Assembly: GCF_001039355.2 (NCBI RefSeq)
Contig: NW_019775513.1
Location: 956,565 to 982,796 of the forward strand
Reading direction: 5' to 3'
DNA length: 26,232 nt
DNA from: Lingula anatina
Taxonomy: Eukaryota; Brachiopoda; Lingulata; Lingulida; Lingulidae
Below are positions 20,547 to 26,232 of the stretch, in pieces. Each line of letters begins with the position of its first letter. Position 1 is the stretch's first letter. The notes beneath the pieces are model-generated. The model was not told the DNA's origin, did not search any database, and saw only the letters and a list, made by a program, of their open reading frames with translations. The position numbers and the translations under genes are program-made.

Positions 20547-23500
20547 ATTAAATAGAATATACTAGTACAATTGTACCTACTTAATAAGCACCAAAAATGT
20601 TACATGCTGAGCTATCTTTTAGATGAAGAAGTTTTTTTAACAAACCAAAAAGTCGTGGAGAAATGTTATTAAGAATCAAAAATTGTTGGTCTTGCTCCCA
20701 GACTCCAAGATTCATAAACAGTGTTACTGTAGGTTACTACAGTGTAATGTGGCAATTAAAGCCAGACTTGGAGGTCAATTTTCAATTTTGAAATGTTATA
20801 TGCAAAGCTTCGTGTCATACTCTTCCATTGTGCAATTTGAGATTGAAGTTTTCATAGTAGGAAAAGGCGTATTGCCTACGAATGACAGACCCAGAGGAAA
20901 ACAAAGACGCCAATATTCAGCAAATCCAGTTACTGTCATGCAGTGTATAATCTCATTGGTAATTAGCACGGTGTCAATGAAGCAGGATATTTTAAAGCAA
21001 TGCACTGATATAGTGTTACAAGGAAAGGACCATGTCATTTTATTAAGCTGGAATTGTATGAGATACATTTGTAAACAAATACCATAATGATTGAAAGTTT
21101 ACTTTTCTATGCAATATAACATGCACTTAAAGTAAAACAGAATAGTTTGCTCATAAAGTCAGGTGTATTTTTACTGATAAGTTTGCTAATTGATGTGGGT
21201 TGTAGTTATAGGAAATGATGATAAAGTATATAACATTTTCAGATGCCAATTTTTCAAATGCCATTCCTAACATTTTGATGAATTCCGTTTTTGTTTAGGT
21301 ATACAGAAACAGGATCAGAGATCCAAAAAGTTACACATGAACATAATGTTAAACCATTTTCATCTCTTTTTTGTAAAAAGCAAGAAAACCTGGTTGAATT
21401 AACTTCCATGTTTATTAGGCATAGTTTGTTCTTCTTTGTTAAACATTCCAACTTAAAGTTTTTGAGCCAAACCAGATAAGCAGTTATAGAAAACACAATG
21501 ATTGTGCAGCTGTAATGAAGGACTGAAGTATTTAGATGTAGGGTGGTTGTGGTTGACGTATGTAAAAGTCTGAGATGCCAAAATGAGCAGACAATATTGT
21601 CCATATATGAATCAGAATTTTGTTGTAACATAGCATGTATAGGTAAATATCTCTACTTGGATAAAAAAAACCCTCTGCCTTCTAAATATAAATCAGAAAG
21701 TAGTTTGTTTAGAGTTTTCACCAGGGTTGGAACTTTCATAAAGGAATTTTAATATGAAGTATGTCAGAACTGACCATTATAGGTAATTTTGACCTCAATT
21801 AAATAGTTTATGCCCAATGTTTAAAAGTACTGTAGCAGGAGGAGGACAAAGGAAAATGACACAATGTAAAGAGGGATTATACAGCTGTTTATAGAAGTAA
21901 AATATAAGAAAACCCATAGTAGTGTCAAATAGAACAAAATTAAAAGTTAGGGTAAAGCAAAGGCAAATCTGTACTATGAGGTGTCTGTCATTTTTACAAA
22001 TTTAAATAATTTTGTTAGAAATTAACTTCAATTGCCCATTTATATGTTGTGCAATGTCAGACTCAAATTTAAGCAGTTTTGACCACTTTATTTTCCTTAT
22101 GTCATTTGAAGGTGCTTTCATATTAAGTTCAAAAAACCAATTACTACTGTAGGTGAAAGTACTATAGACTTAAATATTTGCATGTGGTGCCCTGTCCCTA
22201 AATTAATATATGCAGTCAGTTATTAGGGTGAAGTGCACCCTTTATTTTATATAAGGTAAGTTCATGTATATATATACTTGCCAATATTGTGAACACTTGC
22301 CCGATCTCAGATGTAATAAAGGTACCCTTATCAGTCTGAGTGCAAAGACTTGTTCGATCTGTTAGCTATTTTCATTAAAAAAGATATAAAAAAAAGCTTC
22401 TAAAGGCCATTTCTTGTTTCAGTACTTGTTAAATACTAAATTATTCACAAAATGTAATATATGGAATAGTATAACACCCTATAATTATTGTGTGAAATAA
22501 TACAATATCACACATGCGAAAAACATCCCTAGAATTGAAAAGAAAACGTTTTTCACCAACGTCTTACCAGCTATGTGTATTTAACAAGTCGCGTGACCGA
22601 AGTCATACATGTTAAAGTTACGACAATAGGAACGGTTCAATGTGGTTACCACTAACCTCCACGATACGCGCTGATAAGATATCCGACTTTAAACTCGATT
22701 TCCATAACAGTTACTAGAGATTGTCATAGCATAAGCAAAGTCCATTGAACAATTTTGTGCGAATTATGTCCAAAATTCTAATAAATATAAATTCAGTAGT
22801 AATCTGGAAATACTAAAACATGCCATTTTAAAAATACAACGGCGTTTGAATTAATCAATGGATTAAATAATCAATTTATTGATAAATTATGAAAAGAGAT
22901 GTCACTAAAATAAAAGTTAGTCACTGAAGCCACGTTATTCATTGTATATCTTTCAAAAAAATTTTATAATGAAGAAAATCCAGTTTGACATTCACTGCAC
23001 CTTGATTTGTGCCGTGCCTTTAACACACCATTTTTTGCAGGGGTAAAGGAGTGAGCGAGTGGTGAGATCATGTGTGCTAGTCACCTTGGTTAACGTAGGT
23101 TACGTGTACTAATAAAAATAGGCATGGTTTTGTTTTCGGTGTATTGCTTCTAATATATTTTGCCCACACATTGTGAACAAAGCTTAATTGCCTACTTCCA
23201 GTGGAAGTTTGACTACAAAATAAAATGTATAAATTCTTTTATTTCAAAATATTACATTGAAAAATTCTGTTTTAAAGTGTCCTACTTGAGTCACGTTTGT
23301 AATAGGCCTGGGAATTGTACATATACTTGAACAAACTACGCGAACGAAAGTCCATTTCTTCAGTAAATTATTAGGCCCTACTAGTACAGAATATCTCTCG
23401 TTGCTCGTATCAGGCAGAGAGACTACACATTTAAATGCGGGCACTACACGGTGCCCGGCGTGTAGAAATAACCGTGAGTGAGTTCAATGAACTTTGAACA

Positions 23501-24325
23501 ACCATATTGAATACATGTGTCTTTACTCTCCTAACTAGAAACTCTGACTTTCTTTGGAGGCAGCCTCACAGCTCACCTGTGTTAGATATCTTCACGGATA
23601 TGAAAATTAAGTGCCCCGATCAAGATCACAGTAATTGTGATTTTATTTTTAAACATAAGTTGTTCCTGCTACCCGTTCTAGTTTTAAGACATTGTTTGAA
23701 AGAATCACTGTAAGAAATAAAGGAGATCGTACACGGTGGAATTCAACAACACTCGGATTATTTTGCGATGATCTTTTAAAGTATTTGACAGGGAGAATGT
23801 TCATTCTTATGTATTGATTTCTGCACTTATTGAAATAGACTGAAAGCTCGTGTGCACTAAAATAGTTGTGAGGACAGTGACATAGCATGACTCCCGTTTA
23901 ACCAGTTCCTCTTTTTAGGTCTCACGAAACATGTGTCACTTTTTTGTATTTTTATAGTAGTCATGTCTGTCCCCACCTGTTAGATGTGGTTATGTGACTT
24001 TAGGCGATAACTCTAATTCAGGATGTGTGCCTTAAATACACATATCAACAGTAGTCCTGAAAGAAGTGAACTTCTTAGTCATCTCCGAACTAAAAAACTC
24101 GTACATGTATCCCCCCCAATGGATTGTGAATATTAATTGGGGCTTTCCATATATCACAGGCGACTGTTTAGTGATGCTGAGTCCGTTTTCAAACCACCCA
24201 CTACTTTTAGCACACCTACGCAATCAGCTCACACCTTGTCCGAAAGAAGAGGATGTGACTTTGTTATTTCATCTAACATCAGGAAAAATCATTTTAAGCA
24301 CGGGATTTCATTTCCGATGTTCGAC
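20547..24325. other. GALNT10 3' UTR and intergenic stretch
   Basis: AT-rich with no recognisable exon. The 134-codon frame at 20683-21087 starts with TTG, lies within the probable 3' UTR and matches nothing I know. Candidate polyadenylation signals are ATTAAA near 21798 and AATAAA at 22315-22320. A pair of overlapping, mutually exclusive hairpins lies at 23438-23465. CCAAT (24116-24120) and inverted CCAAT (24136-24140) lie about 190-210 bases before the next TATA box. Confidence 0.5.
22315..22320 (+). terminator. Candidate polyadenylation signal for GALNT10
   Basis: This AATAAA follows the GALNT10 stop codon by 1.77 kb. A shorter 3' UTR using ATTAAA near 21798 is equally possible. Confidence 0.3.
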
Positions 24326-24333
24326 TATATAAT
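24326..24333 (+). promoter_or_regulatory. TATA box of the secreted-protein gene
   Basis: TATATAAT lies about 30 bases before the presumed start of a short non-coding exon that ends at the strong donor GACGG|GTAAGT (GT at 24388-24389). The spacing of TATA box, leader exon and donor is that of a classical inducible or tissue-specific promoter. Confidence 0.55.
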
Positions 24334-24356
24334 AGGTGGGAACCTTTTCTTGTGTG

Positions 24357-24819
24357 CAAAGGAATCTGGGCACCAAAGAAAAGACGGGTAAGTCTTATAA
24401 GCATGGTTTTAGAAAGATATCCAATGCAGATTTGGAAGATCAATAGGCCTAGGGGGATTGAAAAAAAGAAAATACATCGTCTCGTCTTTTCGTCGTAATC
24501 GTCGTTAATAATTATTCACAATCAAATTTTTAAAGCAACAGGAAAATATAAGAGTTTTGAATTTATTGCATTTAAGAAAATCGGTCTTTAATTTCTGCGT
24601 ATAAGATAATCTAGAATCTGGAAATCAAAAGAGTGATTACTAAATACTGTTATAAGGAGATAAGGTAAAAATCACCATTTGCATATTTAATGCAAAACCC
24701 CAGACTTATTTTTAATGATCACTGTCGTTTGTTTCATAATTGCATTTCTTTAAAATACAAAAGGTACGTTTTATTTCTTTTCTATAGAGGGAAAAACCCA
24801 ACAGAAGTCTTCATGAAAA
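24357..24819 (+). other. Leader exon, 5'-UTR intron and start region
   Basis: The leader exon is about 24357-24387 and the intron 24388-24787, with the acceptor TTCTTTTCTATAG (AG at 24786-24787). The second leader part is 24788-24819. An out-of-frame ATG at 24813 (weak context, T at -3) opens a 19-codon uORF that overlaps the main start at 24820, which has A at -3, so the main start would need leaky scanning. Confidence 0.5.
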
Positions 24820-26232
24820 ATGATGTCGCGTGTCCAGATGCTGGTATTGTTTGTTGCTATAGCGACCGTTGAGTGCTGGCCGCTCACTGGTAACTATGGC
24901 GACGATACGGGAAATGGTCAGAAATATTTGCTGAGACCAAGCGAACAAAAGGAACAATCAGCTGAAATTTTTGTCAAAGCACAGGAAGACGACGATGAAG
25001 TTGATGTTCAAGCTACGGTGTTGTAAGTTTTGTTAGCTACATTGATGTTGCGTGGCATACTAGTTATATTAACAGTGTGCTGAACTTGATAAAAAATACT
25101 CTCAAAAGCCGTTTCTGTATCTCTTTTTATGGTCCACTTTCGCATATTTTTTTTAGATTCACAGTAAAGGTGATGCTTAATAATTGTTTCACACCCTTCG
25201 AAGTTATTCAAGATAAAAAACGCCTCATTTTGTAGTCATGATATTACTGTCTATGAAATTTGCAATGAATTCTTCTTCAATCATTTGTTTAAAAATAAGG
25301 AGGCAAAACGAAATACTGACAAATTTGATTAATGTAAACGTCTTTTAATTCAGGCCAATCATCTCTGACAATGGTAACTCTATAATATCCTTGGAAGACA
25401 CAAGTATCGAAAAAGATGTCGACATCATTGTTAGCGACGAGGCAACGCGGGTAAAGCGCAGCAAACGCGGACGCCGCAAACCCAAGAAAGACAAAAAGAA
25501 AAATAACAAGAAGGATAAGGGAAAGAAAAAGACCAAGAAGGATAAGAAAAAAGGAAAGAAAACCAAGAAGCGTTGTACACCTAAATGTAAGTATCCTTTT
25601 TTATTTCACGATTCAAAGTGAGGAAAAACTTTTGATGGCTTTTGCTGTAAACCACAGACAGCAGACTTTCTTGTTGACTGAAAATCGAACTTTATGCATT
25701 TCATGTATTACCATGCATGTATAAAAACATACTTTCCTAATCTTTGAACCAGGAGCCACATGGTTATTACCGTCTTTAATGTTTATTTGATCTTTTTTAA
25801 TGACTTGTGCCAATTTTCAAATTAATGAAGTTCACATCACTGCTTATACATTGCAATTTTTCGTCAAGTAAAATGGCAGTATTTCGTATAATTTTTATTT
25901 GTGTTATAAAGAGTGGTAATTTATTATCTTTGGCACAATAACCAAAAATCGAAGTGCATATGTTACAGTTTTAAAAGATTGCAAACGTATTTTATACTGC
26001 AGCCAGAAGACGCGGTCGTTGTCCCACTGTGCCACCAACAACCGTGACAACTACTGAACCAACCACCACGCAACCAAGCACCGCATCGACGGAACTAACC
26101 ACCACGCAACCTGCCACAACAACGACTGTACCAACCACCACGCAACCCGCCACAACAACGACTGAACCAACCACCACGCAACCCGCGACAACGACTGAAC
26201 CAACTACCACGCAACCCGCCACAACAACGATT
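24820..26232 (+). CDS. Secreted Lys-rich, mucin-like protein (3' partial)
   Basis: Coding exons are 24820-25022, 25354-25586 and 26003 to the window edge, all GT..AG and in frame: 222 residues with no stop. Residues 1-19 are a signal peptide (QMLVLFVAIATVEC). Residues 20-99 are an acidic propeptide (EDDDEVDV, EKDVDIIVSDE). RVKR at 100-103 followed by Ser is an ideal furin site. Residues 104-141 are about two thirds Lys/Arg in KKDKKK-type units, likely to bind heparan sulfate or other polyanions. Cys142 and Cys152 bracket CTPKSRRRGRC. From 161 on it is a Thr/Pro repeat, TTTEPTTTQPA, a dense O-GalNAc target. The order signal peptide, propeptide, furin site, basic block recalls heparin-binding growth factors such as amphiregulin, but no EGF or other folded domain is visible before the window ends. 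A matrix or mucus protein fits as well. Met1 and Met2 are adjacent, so the exact start is uncertain by one codon. Confidence 0.85.
26047..26232 (+). repeat. Coding minisatellite, Thr/Pro mucin repeat
   Basis: At least five units of 30-39 bases encode (T)TTxPTTTQPA, with x being Glu, Leu or Val. Later units are nearly identical at DNA level (CCAACCACCACGCAACC), a sign of recent expansion, while the first two are degenerate. The array continues past the window. The minus-strand frame AGCVVVGSVVV is its shadow. Confidence 0.93.

Noticed and set aside
20683-21087. 134-codon open frame after the GALNT10 stop
   Set aside because: It begins with TTG, lies in the probable 3' UTR, has no recognisable domain, and has a random-looking composition.
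25992-26222. Minus-strand frame of AGCVVVGSVVV repeats
   Set aside because: It is the reverse-strand shadow of the Thr/Pro minisatellite, which has clean splice junctions on the plus strand.
1-26232. CRISPR arrays, tRNA or rRNA genes, reverse transcriptase or transposase genes, prokaryote-style defence systems
   Set aside because: I found no regularly spaced repeats, no tRNA B box with a matching fold, and no polymerase, integrase or transposase motifs in any frame.

Overview
The window is eukaryotic nuclear DNA, not bacterial. Its genes are split by spliceosomal introns with GT..AG borders, start codons sit in Kozak-like contexts, and there are long (CA)n, (TA)n, (GA)n and poly-G/poly-C tracts. 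Base composition is AT-rich. The two recognisable genes, GALNT10 and an HSD11B1-type dehydrogenase, exist across bilaterians. Together with short palindromic elements of a kind seen in marine invertebrates, this suggests a marine invertebrate (deuterostome or lophotrochozoan). The sequence alone does not fix the phylum.

Layout. Positions 1 to about 6800 are mostly non-coding: microsatellites, a diverged direct repeat, and one candidate TATA promoter with a perfect splice donor near 2750-2811. At 7291-7941 (+) lies an intronless His-rich ORF of 216 aa of unknown function. It is preceded by a likely spliced 5' leader and a perfect CRE (TGACGTCA), and followed by AATAAA at 8191. From 8200 to 10239 is intergenic DNA with a paired E-box and a small open GC-richer island. 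At 10240-13601 (-) is a complete six-coding-exon, 297-aa short-chain dehydrogenase of the 11-beta-hydroxysteroid dehydrogenase 1 type. Head-to-head with it, 1.1 kb away, a complete twelve-coding-exon polypeptide N-acetylgalactosaminyltransferase (GALNT10 type, 610 aa) runs 14722-20546 (+). From 20547 to about 24325 is UTR and intergenic DNA. A TATA promoter at 24326, a short non-coding exon and three coding exons then encode a secreted protein that runs off the window end. It has a signal peptide, acidic propeptide, furin site, very Lys-rich block and Thr/Pro mucin-like repeats.

The genes do not form an obvious pathway. The last gene encodes a textbook type of substrate (a Thr/Pro-rich mucin domain) for the enzyme encoded by its neighbour, but that adjacency may be chance. 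The least expected structures are short foldback elements in introns: a 217-bp long imperfect hairpin in GALNT10 intron 2, a TATCCATTGGATA-type element five bases behind the GALNT10 exon 7 donor, and a GGTG(G)n inverted repeat in HSD11B1-like intron 3. The most novel protein-level signals are the secreted basic/mucin protein and the orphan His-rich gene. No prokaryote-style system, CRISPR array, tRNA or rRNA gene was seen.
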